From assembly GCA_964634605.1 (NCBI GenBank), contig CAZWLJ010000009.1, positions 14,753 to 78,752 on the forward strand: 64,000 nt of DNA, written 5' to 3'. The translations under genes were made by a program, and so were the position numbers. The notes under the pieces are model-generated. The model saw only the letters and a list, made by a program, of their open reading frames with translations, had not been told where the DNA came from and did not search any database. Numbering within the stretch: position 1 is the stretch's first letter; every line of letters starts with the position of its first letter. Origin of the DNA: UPXZ01 sp964634605 (GTDB lineage: Bacteria; Bacteroidota; Bacteroidia; Bacteroidales; Paludibacteraceae). Of the stretch, positions 46,114 to 55,328 are shown piece after piece.

Positions 46114-47547
46114 TTATTCAACTTTGATAGTTCTGATACGTCGATTGTCGCGATCGGCCACATAGAAAGTCTGGTTAATCTGGTCGTAAATAATTCCGAA
46201 AGGACCATCAAACTGGGAATCACGAAGTGCACCATCCGAATAGCCGGGATTTTCAGGGCGACCGGCAAATGTAGATACCTGACCGGTGGGTGTAATTTTC
46301 CGGATACAGTTGTTTTCGCCATCACACAGATAAAAATTGTCTTCTTTATCGAAAGCTCCCTGCTGCGGCTCCCTGAATTGTGTGTTCAGACCTACTCCGT
46401 CCAAAAATCCGGGTTTGTTTATCATTCCTACATAAGGTTGTGGTTTTTCAAAATTACTGGTTGAAAAATTGAATTCCATTCGTGCTATGTAATGTTTGTT
46501 TTTGCTCACGATGTATGCAAATTTACCACTGGGTGCTATTTGTATGTTGAACTCCCACTGATTGTCCTGAACAAGAAAGAAATAATTCAATCCTTCGGAT
46601 CCGTTTGTATTATTTGCAGTAGCATTACCATATTTCCAGGGAATAGTAGAACGGTCTTTCACTTTATACACCTGCGATTTGTCATAACTATTAAACCAGT
46701 ATTCGTTTGTAAGCGGGTGAACTGCTCCACCGTTACATTGTTTGTGATTCATTACCGTTTTCCATGAATTACCAAACCGGTTGGTTAGCTTATTGCGTAC
46801 AAGTATTATTGTACCAATATCTGTCCAGTTACCAGCATCATTGGCAATAATCATTGTATCATAATCCAGAGTAAAAGCCAGGGTACGTGGACGACCTACC
46901 CCGTTTCCGGTTCGGAACAGAGTTTCAACTTTCTTTTCCTCCATATTGATAAAACGCACTCCGTTATTTTCTTCGATCAGAAAAAAGTTTCGGGCAGTTC
47001 CCTCTGCTGTTTCTTTGTCAAAAGCAAGCCAGAATGGTGTTTGAAACTGAGCTTTCTCAAAATCTCCATCTACGATAGCCGTGTTTCCGTCCTGATCGGT
47101 AAATCCCAGAAAAGTTGAAACATTTTCAGTATAAGTATATTCAAATAGCTTGTCTGATATTACTTCCTTATCTTCAACTTTAACTGTTACATTTCCTGAA
47201 TCAACATCTCCGCCATGAACTATTTCACTGCCTTTTAGTGATGGTACAATACAATAAATAATTGTACCTTCATTATTAACTCCGATGACAGCTGCTTTTT
47301 TATCTTTGATAAAAACACTGATTTTAGATAAGTCTGCTCCAAAATTTTGCCCGTAAATGAGCATTTGGGAAGCCACCCTTCCACTATCCGGCGAAAACGA
47401 AGTAATAATAACCGGCTTGCTGGGGTCGTATTCAGTTTTTTTCTCTCCTTCATCAATCGGGTCATTACAAGCGCCCAAAAAAACAAACCCTGAAAAAAAC
47501 ACCAGCGAGATGTACCGGTAGATGTTCATTTTTCTTTTCTTTTTCAT
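46114..47547 (-). CDS. IPT/TIG and NHL-repeat surface lipoprotein
   Basis: A 477-residue lipoprotein with lipobox FLGAC and Asp after the Cys region (CNDPIDEG). The IPT/TIG domain (about 43-135) starts PVIITSFSPDSGRVASQMLIYG. The remainder is a beta-propeller of NHL type, clearest at the C-terminus (GAFDKEDNFYLCDGENNCIR and GIIYDQINQTFYVADRDNRR). Such proteins next to SusC/SusD are taken to be surface glycan-binding proteins. It immediately precedes SusC. Confidence 0.88.
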   Translation of the reverse strand: MKKKRKMNIYRYISLVFFSGFVFLGACNDPIDEGEKKTEYDPSKPVIITSFSPDSGRVASQMLIYGQNFGADLSKISVFIKDKKAAVIGVNNEGTIIYCIVPSLKGSEIVHGGDVDSGNVTVKVEDKEVISDKLFEYTYTENVSTFLGFTDQDGNTAIVDGDFEKAQFQTPFWLAFDKETAEGTARNFFLIEENNGVRFINMEEKKVETLFRTGNGVGRPRTLAFTLDYDTMIIANDAGNWTDIGTIILVRNKLTNRFGNSWKTVMNHKQCNGGAVHPLTNEYWFNSYDKSQVYKVKDRSTIPWKYGNATANNTNGSEGLNYFFLVQDNQWEFNIQIAPSGKFAYIVSKNKHYIARMEFNFSTSNFEKPQPYVGMINKPGFLDGVGLNTQFREPQQGAFDKEDNFYLCDGENNCIRKITPTGQVSTFAGRPENPGYSDGALRDSQFDGPFGIIYDQINQTFYVADRDNRRIRTIKVE

Positions 47548-47596
47548 GTTTTTCGATTTTTAATAATGTGAGTTTGATAAACTTCGATATACTTTC

Positions 47597-50161
47597 TTAC
47601 TTTTTTGAAGAATTTACTTTGTCAAATAACATTTTCATATAATAACCTCCGATTACCGAACGGGCTTTGAATCCGACCATACGGCCTGTGACAGTTTCGT
47701 GCCAGTCGCTCAGCGGAACGCGGGAGGTTGTTTCGTTCGCATACTTATAAATTGGTGCAAATAATTTTTTAAATGAATTATCGTTGGGCGACATGCACGC
47801 TGTCCACATTATCCAGTCAGATTTGGTATATTCTCTTCTGGAGTCGAGGGGTAACCCGTATGTGTTTTGTTTTGTCAGGTAAAATGCTGTCTCTGTTTCC
47901 AGAATTTGAGGATCAAAAATGCCCAGGTTGAATAATTTATCCCAAACCATGTTGTATTTTTGACTCCAGGTGCCGGATTTGTCAAAAGCCAGCTTATAAT
48001 GATCTCCATCTTTAGCCATCATCTGCCAGGATTGAGCCATTAATTTAGCCTGATTGATATATTTTTCACCTTCAGTCGTTTTACCGGCCATTTTAGCCAT
48101 GTATCCATATCCTGCAATGCCTAGAATTGCTTTTACCGAAAGATTGGCATTGTGAGCCATGTGACCGGCAAAGTCGTCGGTGCAAAGCTGATTTTCAGGA
48201 TCCAATCCTTTCTCAACCAGATAATCAGCCCAGGTAGTCAGTGTTTCCCAATGTTTGAGCGCATAATCTGCATTCCCTTCTATCAAACTAATTGCTGTGG
48301 CTAATATCAGCATATTTCCGCTTTCTTCTACCGGCATATCATCACCGTACACTTGTCCGTTAGCAACCGGATAAGTACCAATATCGTGTGCAGCAAATGG
48401 TTTTGTCCATCTTCCGCTTTCACTGTAGTAGAATATCGGATTCATCATTCCTTTCATCAGTTCAGGATTGTAAATCAAAAAAAGCGGAGCTGAAGGATAA
48501 GTCAGATCAACGGTATTGATGCAGCCGTTACTGTTATTTTCTTTCGAAAGGAAAAGTAAATTTCCTTCTTCATCTTTTATTAGTTTATGTGCTGCTATAG
48601 TGTGTCTGTATGCTAACGCGCAAAGTTCTGCATATTCTTTGCCACCGGCTTTAGTGGCATCATTCATCATGCTTAGGTCGAACTCCCTGCATTTTGTTAA
48701 AATTTCGGGGTAATTTGATTTTGCCCGTTCAAATGCCTGAAAAATATCTACTTTCCCGTCGTGTTTCCAATATGCCGGTCGTTGCCTGAAAAAATATTCA
48801 ATAGCAAACACATCATCGTAGCCTAGCATCAGAAATCCTGATTTTCCCTCTTTATTTATCACTCCGATATTATCCGTATAAGCCAACACCGGCATCGATT
48901 CAGTCATATCAGATATAATTTTACCAGCTGGTCTGTCTGTCAGAAGTTTACCGGTTTCAACAAATGATTGTTTCATATCGAAATAATTTCCGATATTCCA
49001 GTCTTTGTTTTGGTTATTATCTGATGCCAGGTAAGCATATCCCCAGTCAATGCGAACACCATCGCCGGGGCGTTTCAGAATAGGTTGATTAATTGTACCG
49101 GTTTTCAGGTAAACCAGTCCGTTTTTTTCTACTCTTTCAGAAACTACCCGCTGCGACAGATCGTTAACTGCTAACTGTGGAGTAGTTTCAATATAGATTT
49201 GTACATCGTGATTTTTATTGTCAGTAGCTCGTACCCGGTAGGTAATATAATTTACCGGAGTGGAAATGAGATCTAAATCGGTAGGTAAAAACGGTGCTGT
49301 GAAAATCAGATCGAGTTCTACGGGTCCACAAGCAAAAGTAAAATACGTTTGTGTGGGAAGCACATCTGCAGTTAGTTGTTTTGCTTCGTTGTCGAATCCT
49401 TTTCTGTTAACATTTTTATAGAGTTGGAAGTCTACATAAGCACCTCCGGTAGTATTGTGACAATGTGCTGCTATAACGTTTTTGCCTTTCTTCAGCTTCT
49501 TTTTTGCAGTTTCGCTTAATATTAATTGTACATCGTTGTTCCAGGAATAATCTGTTTTGACTAATCTTTCGCCGTTCAGGTAAAGTTCAAATACATCATC
49601 GTGAGAGTATTGTAATATTAGTTGCTCTTTGCTTAAGTCTTCATTAATCTGAAATGATCTGCGTACCCAGATATCTTTGGTATTCCAGCGGGTTTTAACT
49701 CTCGGCATTTCACTGGTTCCGAATGCAGCCTCTCCGGTTCTCCATTGAGTGTCATCATAATTGATATCGGTCCATTTCCCCTGTGGTTCGTCAAATACAT
49801 AAGCAGCAGTCCAGTATTTACCAATATTACCCTGCGATTCGGTTTCAGCGGGAATTACAGATTTTAAATCGGGCACATCCTTACCCATAAACCGATACAC
49901 TTTTCCATCAACACGTAAAGCCCCTATCAGCGGATGAGTTTCGCCGGTCCAATGCTGGGTATTACCTTCTGTGAGTTTATCGTAAGGCGACCAGACGGAT
50001 AAATAAGGGTCTGAAAGAATAATCGGTACTGATGGTGCCCGGAGAGAGATTTCAACAGGTGATTTGTAAATGTCAGAATTGACAGTCGGTTGTGCGTTTG
50101 TAAATGTTAACCCAAATATGATTAAGCTTGCATTAAAAGAAATTCTGTAAACTGTTTTCAT
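47597..50161 (-). CDS. DUF4964/DUF5127/DUF4965/DUF1793 protein, paralogue B
   Basis: An 854-residue protein with a signal peptide ending FTNAQ (about 24) and no lipobox, unlike its two paralogues. The same domain order follows: DUF4964 (LRAPSVPIILSDPYLSVWSP), jelly-roll insertion (INYDDTQWRTGEAAFGTSEM), DUF5127 (VELDLIFTAPFLPTDLDLIS) and the helical C-terminal region with KENNSNGCINTVDLTYPSAP and CTDDFAGHMAHNANLS. It is probably a periplasmic glycan-active enzyme, although the family label is glutaminase-like. It heads the SusC/SusD transcript, behind a direct repeat at 50215-50238 that may bind the regulator encoded just upstream. Confidence 0.87.
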   Translation of the reverse strand: MKTVYRISFNASLIIFGLTFTNAQPTVNSDIYKSPVEISLRAPSVPIILSDPYLSVWSPYDKLTEGNTQHWTGETHPLIGALRVDGKVYRFMGKDVPDLKSVIPAETESQGNIGKYWTAAYVFDEPQGKWTDINYDDTQWRTGEAAFGTSEMPRVKTRWNTKDIWVRRSFQINEDLSKEQLILQYSHDDVFELYLNGERLVKTDYSWNNDVQLILSETAKKKLKKGKNVIAAHCHNTTGGAYVDFQLYKNVNRKGFDNEAKQLTADVLPTQTYFTFACGPVELDLIFTAPFLPTDLDLISTPVNYITYRVRATDNKNHDVQIYIETTPQLAVNDLSQRVVSERVEKNGLVYLKTGTINQPILKRPGDGVRIDWGYAYLASDNNQNKDWNIGNYFDMKQSFVETGKLLTDRPAGKIISDMTESMPVLAYTDNIGVINKEGKSGFLMLGYDDVFAIEYFFRQRPAYWKHDGKVDIFQAFERAKSNYPEILTKCREFDLSMMNDATKAGGKEYAELCALAYRHTIAAHKLIKDEEGNLLFLSKENNSNGCINTVDLTYPSAPLFLIYNPELMKGMMNPIFYYSESGRWTKPFAAHDIGTYPVANGQVYGDDMPVEESGNMLILATAISLIEGNADYALKHWETLTTWADYLVEKGLDPENQLCTDDFAGHMAHNANLSVKAILGIAGYGYMAKMAGKTTEGEKYINQAKLMAQSWQMMAKDGDHYKLAFDKSGTWSQKYNMVWDKLFNLGIFDPQILETETAFYLTKQNTYGLPLDSRREYTKSDWIMWTACMSPNDNSFKKLFAPIYKYANETTSRVPLSDWHETVTGRMVGFKARSVIGGYYMKMLFDKVNSSKK

Positions 50162-50189
50162 TTTTTTTGTAATTTTCTATAATTTTGAG

Positions 50190-50238
50190 TAAATATATAC
50201 ATTTACAGGTTATTATTTGGATTACAAATTGGGTTACA
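50190..50238 (-). promoter_or_regulatory. Candidate activator-dependent promoter with a 12-bp direct repeat
   Basis: On the minus strand TGTAACCCAATT and TGTAATCCAAAT stand head to tail (50238-50227 and 50226-50215), 10/12 identical. Seventeen nt further is TATATTTA (50197 down to 50190), seven of eight positions of TAnnTTTG, with the final G missing. No -33 TTTG is present; the repeat takes its place. SARP-type activators bind short direct repeats next to a weak promoter, and such a regulator is encoded directly upstream. Confidence 0.5.
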
Positions 50239-50275
50239 TCCCCAAAAAAAACAGTAATTTAGACTTAATAATTTA

Positions 50276-52795
50276 TCAGGGTGATTTTTTATAGTCTGTT
50301 CCGGTCATCATTTTATATGTTTTCTTATAGTTACTTAAAAATACTTTTGCTTCATCGTTTCTTCCTAACTTATTGTAAGACTTCAAACAGATATCAAGGA
50401 TTTTTTCATCAATGGGCTCAACAGCAAAAAATACAGATGATGTATGAATAATTTTTTTGTATTGTTTATCTCTATACAAAAATTGAATGTATTCACTTAG
50501 AATAATTTCAATTTTTTCTTCTTCATTTGATTTATAATTTTCTATTATTTGATCCTGGATGTTGAGCAAAAATCCACCATTACTTACAATAGCGACTAAT
50601 TGTTCTATTAATAAGTTGTAGGATTCATGATCTGGATTTCTCAAACGATTAATTAATGACGAATACTCCACGTAATCGCAATAGAAATTGCTGTCAAAAG
50701 TAAAATGCCAATGTGAGTTCTCATGTACCAACATAATGCCATCCATATCAGCTAATATGCTTCTCAACCTGTTAATTGTTACACCACGGATATTTTTTGC
50801 TTCATTCAAATCTTTGTCGGGCCACATACTGGATGTCAGTTTTTCGGTCGAAATGCCAGTCTCTTTACTTGAGTACAAAAGAATTAATGCGAATAATGTT
50901 TTCAGTTTCATACTGAACCGATAACTAATATCCGTTCCTTTATTATCAAATGCGGTAAAGTTTCCAAAAACATAAACAGCTGATTGTCTTATTAACTTAC
51001 TTTCTGATGCTAAATTCTCAAAAGGTTTCAGGTTTGTACTAATGTTTATCATTTTTTCATTTACGTTTTTCTTTTTTGAGAAAAACCAAAAACGGAAAGC
51101 TAAAATGAGAATTACTAAAAGCAATGCACCCAAGGTTACTGTTAATCCTGATCTTTTATCTGGAACAAAATTCTCGAGTTGACTTTTTGTAATCGGAGGT
51201 GAAAGTAATGTATAATTCTTTATCGTAGTTTTATTATCTGACAACTCTTTTACAACAACATAAAATTCATTCATCTGCTTATTATATAACAAATTAACAG
51301 ATGTATTCATATCTTCGGAAGTGATATGAACAGAATCACTGACTATCTCATACGAACCATCTTTCAGATTGAAGCGATATAAATGTCCAATCGATTTCGA
51401 CATATGATGCGCGTAGCAAAACACATAGAAGTGAGTTTTATCTTTGTCTAATATCAAATTATTTCCGGCAATAAATTCTGATTTCGGAGTTTCATTAAGA
51501 CTCCATACGTTAGATATTGTTTTTTTTGCTAAGTTTAAAACATATAAATCATAAAGATTATGTCCTCCATGTTCCTGTTTCCCTGTTTCATTGCCAAATC
51601 CTCCGAATATTAATTTTTCGTCCGGATGCACTCCATCGCCGGATGCAGAATAGTATCGGGGAGTAATTTTATCACCTGCCAAACTGACAACTTCCCAGTT
51701 AAGATTTTCTTTATTGAAGAGAGATAATTTATCGGAATAAGTGTGATCCCCATAACCACCAAACTGATACAAATAATCGTTTGAAGAGAAAAAAGAATTG
51801 TGGTGAAGCAGATTCTTCCTTCCTGAAGAATTGATATAATTGACGGTCAGATTTTCAGTTAAAACTATGGATTTGGAGATAGCTGAAGAATCTGCACCAA
51901 ACAGATAACATTGATTGCCGGAAGTATCGCAAATTGCATCCACCAGATTGAAATTTTCCGGCATTCCTGTTAGAGCTATTCCTTTCTTGGTGTTGTTTAT
52001 GGGATTATAACTGAAAATTGAATCGTTGGTTACTATTAAAATCCTGTTATTTTTATCGTCAAAAGTCACGAAAGCGTTGTTTTTAACATTGAATGTCGAT
52101 TTCTTTTGCCAGTAATAATGTTTGTTGACTATCCATTCAGGATTTTTTACGTGTGCTTTAATTTTACCTGTTTCATCGTAAGCAAATTCTCCGGCAGATT
52201 CCTTTAACGGAAAGTACCGGGTTTTATCCTTTGCCATTTTAATACGTAAATTCCTAATCAACATTTGTGGCACATCAAGATTTAATCCATATAGTCCGAA
52301 TGCAAACTGCAAAAAGGATGGATTAGTGAGACCTACAGGTGCACAAGTATAAAATTTGTTATTTAATGCAATGCTTGCTTTGTCTTCCTTCAGATCAAAA
52401 GTAATATCCAGGTGTAAAAGCTCTTTTCTTTCAATCGATTCACGGGTTATGGGAATCTGTACTGACTTATGGGTAATGGGGCTGTGAAAATCAAGATACA
52501 TATTATCAATCCCATAGAAATTAACAAAAACAAATTCAACCTCCTTTTTCTGCTCATTAATCACCCGAAAAATATGTCCAAATTGCTTGATATCCCAAAT
52601 AGACAAATCAAAACTTATATTGAATGAATCCTCAATCCGCTGAAGTTTATCGCCAAATATACACATGGAAGTTCTCTTATCTACTTTTTCCGAACTGGAT
52701 GTAAATAATAACCCACCTGCTGACTCTTCGGAATGCGAAAACAGAAAGCAAAAGCAGGAAAATAAAATTATGATATTTAGTCTTTTAAAGAACAT
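50276..52795 (-). CDS. Membrane-spanning one-component regulator: periplasmic sensor with Kelch-like repeats, cytoplasmic SARP-like DNA-binding region
   Basis: An 839-residue protein. Residues 1-20 are a signal sequence or first membrane helix. About 30-190 resembles a laminin-G/concanavalin fold, and 230-530 holds Kelch-like propeller repeats (YLYQFGGYGDHTYSDKLSLF, EKLIFGGFGNETG). A single membrane helix lies at 550-572 (TLGALLLVILILAFRFW). Inside, 605-702 looks like an OmpR/SARP winged helix (MWPDKDLNEAKNIRGVTINR), and 703-835 is a helical BTAD/TPR-like tail ending in the TYKMMTG type of motif. It has no kinase or receiver domain, so signal and DNA binding would be in one chain, unlike hybrid two-component or ECF control of most such loci. 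It lies between two DUF4965-type genes and just upstream of the SusC/SusD operon, so local control is likely. Confidence 0.82.
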   Translation of the reverse strand: MFFKRLNIIILFSCFCFLFSHSEESAGGLLFTSSSEKVDKRTSMCIFGDKLQRIEDSFNISFDLSIWDIKQFGHIFRVINEQKKEVEFVFVNFYGIDNMYLDFHSPITHKSVQIPITRESIERKELLHLDITFDLKEDKASIALNNKFYTCAPVGLTNPSFLQFAFGLYGLNLDVPQMLIRNLRIKMAKDKTRYFPLKESAGEFAYDETGKIKAHVKNPEWIVNKHYYWQKKSTFNVKNNAFVTFDDKNNRILIVTNDSIFSYNPINNTKKGIALTGMPENFNLVDAICDTSGNQCYLFGADSSAISKSIVLTENLTVNYINSSGRKNLLHHNSFFSSNDYLYQFGGYGDHTYSDKLSLFNKENLNWEVVSLAGDKITPRYYSASGDGVHPDEKLIFGGFGNETGKQEHGGHNLYDLYVLNLAKKTISNVWSLNETPKSEFIAGNNLILDKDKTHFYVFCYAHHMSKSIGHLYRFNLKDGSYEIVSDSVHITSEDMNTSVNLLYNKQMNEFYVVVKELSDNKTTIKNYTLLSPPITKSQLENFVPDKRSGLTVTLGALLLVILILAFRFWFFSKKKNVNEKMINISTNLKPFENLASESKLIRQSAVYVFGNFTAFDNKGTDISYRFSMKLKTLFALILLYSSKETGISTEKLTSSMWPDKDLNEAKNIRGVTINRLRSILADMDGIMLVHENSHWHFTFDSNFYCDYVEYSSLINRLRNPDHESYNLLIEQLVAIVSNGGFLLNIQDQIIENYKSNEEEKIEIILSEYIQFLYRDKQYKKIIHTSSVFFAVEPIDEKILDICLKSYNKLGRNDEAKVFLSNYKKTYKMMTGTDYKKSP

Positions 52796-52832
52796 GCTAA
52801 CTTAAGCTTAATAAAACTTGCCGGTAAACACA

Positions 52833-55328
52833 TTAATTTCGCTGAGAGATTAACTTATCTTCCATCATTTTGATAAAAAAACTACCAACTACAGATCGTG
52901 CACGAAATGCCACATGCTCTGGTTTGTCAGTCCAGTACCAGTCAGATAATGGAATTCTGTCTGTTGTTTCGTTTGTAAATTTATAAAGCGGACGGATAAA
53001 TTGCTCAAAATCAGAAGTACTCCGAGCCAAGGTAGCTGACCAAACTATCCAGTCTGCTTTAGTATATTGATTTCTACTATCGAGTGGCAAACCATACGTA
53101 TTTTGCTTTGTGAGATAATAGGCTACTTCTTTTTCCGGCACTTCATGGGGAAATACGTTTATTTTAAGAATTTTATCCCATACAAGGTTGTATTTTTGGC
53201 TCCAGGTGCCCGGTTGGTCAAACGCAAATCGATAATGATCTCCATCATCAGTCTCTTTTACCCATTTCAATGCAAGCGTGCGGGCTAATGATGTATACTC
53301 CTGTGCTATTTCATTGCGTCCCAGCATATCTGCCAGTCTACCGTAAGATGCAATGCCCTGAATAGCTTTTACAGACAGATTGGCATTGTGTGCCGAGCGA
53401 CCGGTAAAAACATCCGTATTTTCCTGATATTCAGGGTCAAATCCTTTCTCAACCAAAAAATCAGCCCAGTGAGATAAAGTATTCCAGTGTTTTTCGGCAT
53501 AGTTTGCATTTCCTTCTATAGTAGCTATTGCAGCCGACAGTATGAGCATATTCCCTGTTTCTTCTACCGGAAGTATGGTTTGCGAAATTTGTCCGTTGGC
53601 TATCGGGTAGTTGCCTATATCGTGAGGCGCAAAAGGTTCTTTCCATTTTCCGCTCTCTACATAATAAAATATCGGATTCAACATTCCTTTTAACAGATCA
53701 ACATTATAAAGTAAGTACAAAGGTGCTGAAGGGTATGTAACATCAACAGTTGCAATTGCTCCGCCACTGTTGTTTTCTTTTGAAAGAAAAAGCAAATCAC
53801 CATTTGGTGCTTGCAGCAGCTTATGAGCCGAAACAGATTGTCTGTAGGCGAGTGCACACAATTCGGCATACTCCCTTCCGCCACATCGTGTTGCTTCTTT
53901 CATCAGATTATTATCAAAGTCAGTACAGGTTTTCATTAAGGATTTGTACTCTTTTTTAGCTGTGGAAAAAAGATTTACTATATCCATATCTCCACTCCTG
54001 TTCCAGTACGGACGAAGATTTTTTCCAAAATATTGTATGGAATAAAGATCATCGTAGCCTAACATAAAATAACCGGTTTGTTCTTTTTTAATTTTTCCTA
54101 AAGCACGTGCAAAGGCAAAATTTTCCTGGCCGTTAAGAGAATTGGAGTCCTGCCCGCTTAAAATGCCCTTTTCCAGAAATTCTTTCCGCATCAGAAGTGC
54201 ATTCCCTTTTCCGGAAGACGTATTTCGTTTATCGGCCGACAAGTAAAAATATCCCCAGTCAATACGTAAATCATCTCCATTCTTTCCCAGAATTTGTTGA
54301 CTTTTACTTCCAGTTTTCAGAAATAATAAATCATTTTTTTCGAAAGCTTCAGTTTGGCTTGGTTGATTGTACACATTCAAAGCCCATGAAGTACCACCTT
54401 CAAGATAAATATCTACGGAATGAGATTTCGAATCGTTTGAAGTGAGTTTGTATGTAATGTAATTAATTGGTCTGGAAAGCAAATTAAGATTATCCATCAA
54501 CAAGGGTGCTGTGAATACTAACTCCATATCTACCGGGCCACAAGTAAAGTTGAAAATAGTTTGGGTAGGAAGTACTTCTACCGATTTTTGTTTTGCGGTT
54601 TGCGGAAAAAACGGCTGCAATTGTTGCTCCAGGCTTAATCCAAAATCAAGATAGGCATCGCCCATTTTATTTTTGCAGTAAGCCGCAATCACATTTTCAC
54701 CTTTGATGAGTGATGAAGATGCTTCACGGGAAAGTTCCAGGAGAGAATTATTCTGGCATTTGTCATTTACATAAACGACTTTGACACCATTGATAAATAT
54801 CTCCACATCATCATCGTGAGAATATTCTAAAATTACTTTGAAACCGGAAGTTATACTGTCCTCCAGTATGAATTTTCTTCGGACCCATATTTCCTCATTC
54901 TGCCATTTCGTTTTGATATGTTGATCATTTTCGCGTTTTCCAAAAGCTGCCTTTCCGATTTTCCAATTTTTGTCATCATAGTCTATTTCCATCCAGTTTC
55001 CTGCTGGCTTTTCATTGACATAAACAGCTTCCCAGGACTCGCTTTCACTGGTATTTAAAATAGGCTTACGTACTTTTTGTTCGATTCCCATAAACCGATA
55101 TACCTGATCGTCAACACGAATGACTCCCAATAAAGGGAATTCCTTTCCGGTCCAGTGAGTTATTTGTTGATTGTACAAAGTATCACCAAAAAGCCAGGCG
55201 TTAGTATACGTATCAATTGTTACCAATGGATAAGCAGGCGCTCTTAATTTACTTGTAATACGGGGATTATCTTGATTAATACAGGAACAAAGAAATAGGA
55301 TGGATAATAAATAAAATAATTTTTTCAT
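52833..55328 (-). CDS. DUF4964/DUF5127/DUF4965/DUF1793 lipoprotein, paralogue C, with altered C-terminal motif
   Basis: An 831-residue lipoprotein (lipobox LCSC, Cys16). The build matches paralogue A: LRAPAYPLVTIDTYTNAWLF, jelly-roll insertion (IDYDDKNWKIGKAAFGKREN), DUF5127 (VDMELVFTAPLLMDNLNLLS) and the helical C-terminal region with KENNSGGAIATVDVTYPSAP. Where A and B have CTDDFAGHxAHN, this one reads NTDVFTGRSAHN, losing an Asp and a His. If those residues are catalytic, C may be a binding or signalling variant. It is the first gene of the minus-strand locus, 37 bp before the regulator gene, so it is probably transcribed with it. Confidence 0.87.
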   Translation of the reverse strand: MKKLFYLLSILFLCSCINQDNPRITSKLRAPAYPLVTIDTYTNAWLFGDTLYNQQITHWTGKEFPLLGVIRVDDQVYRFMGIEQKVRKPILNTSESESWEAVYVNEKPAGNWMEIDYDDKNWKIGKAAFGKRENDQHIKTKWQNEEIWVRRKFILEDSITSGFKVILEYSHDDDVEIFINGVKVVYVNDKCQNNSLLELSREASSSLIKGENVIAAYCKNKMGDAYLDFGLSLEQQLQPFFPQTAKQKSVEVLPTQTIFNFTCGPVDMELVFTAPLLMDNLNLLSRPINYITYKLTSNDSKSHSVDIYLEGGTSWALNVYNQPSQTEAFEKNDLLFLKTGSKSQQILGKNGDDLRIDWGYFYLSADKRNTSSGKGNALLMRKEFLEKGILSGQDSNSLNGQENFAFARALGKIKKEQTGYFMLGYDDLYSIQYFGKNLRPYWNRSGDMDIVNLFSTAKKEYKSLMKTCTDFDNNLMKEATRCGGREYAELCALAYRQSVSAHKLLQAPNGDLLFLSKENNSGGAIATVDVTYPSAPLYLLYNVDLLKGMLNPIFYYVESGKWKEPFAPHDIGNYPIANGQISQTILPVEETGNMLILSAAIATIEGNANYAEKHWNTLSHWADFLVEKGFDPEYQENTDVFTGRSAHNANLSVKAIQGIASYGRLADMLGRNEIAQEYTSLARTLALKWVKETDDGDHYRFAFDQPGTWSQKYNLVWDKILKINVFPHEVPEKEVAYYLTKQNTYGLPLDSRNQYTKADWIVWSATLARSTSDFEQFIRPLYKFTNETTDRIPLSDWYWTDKPEHVAFRARSVVGSFFIKMMEDKLISQRN

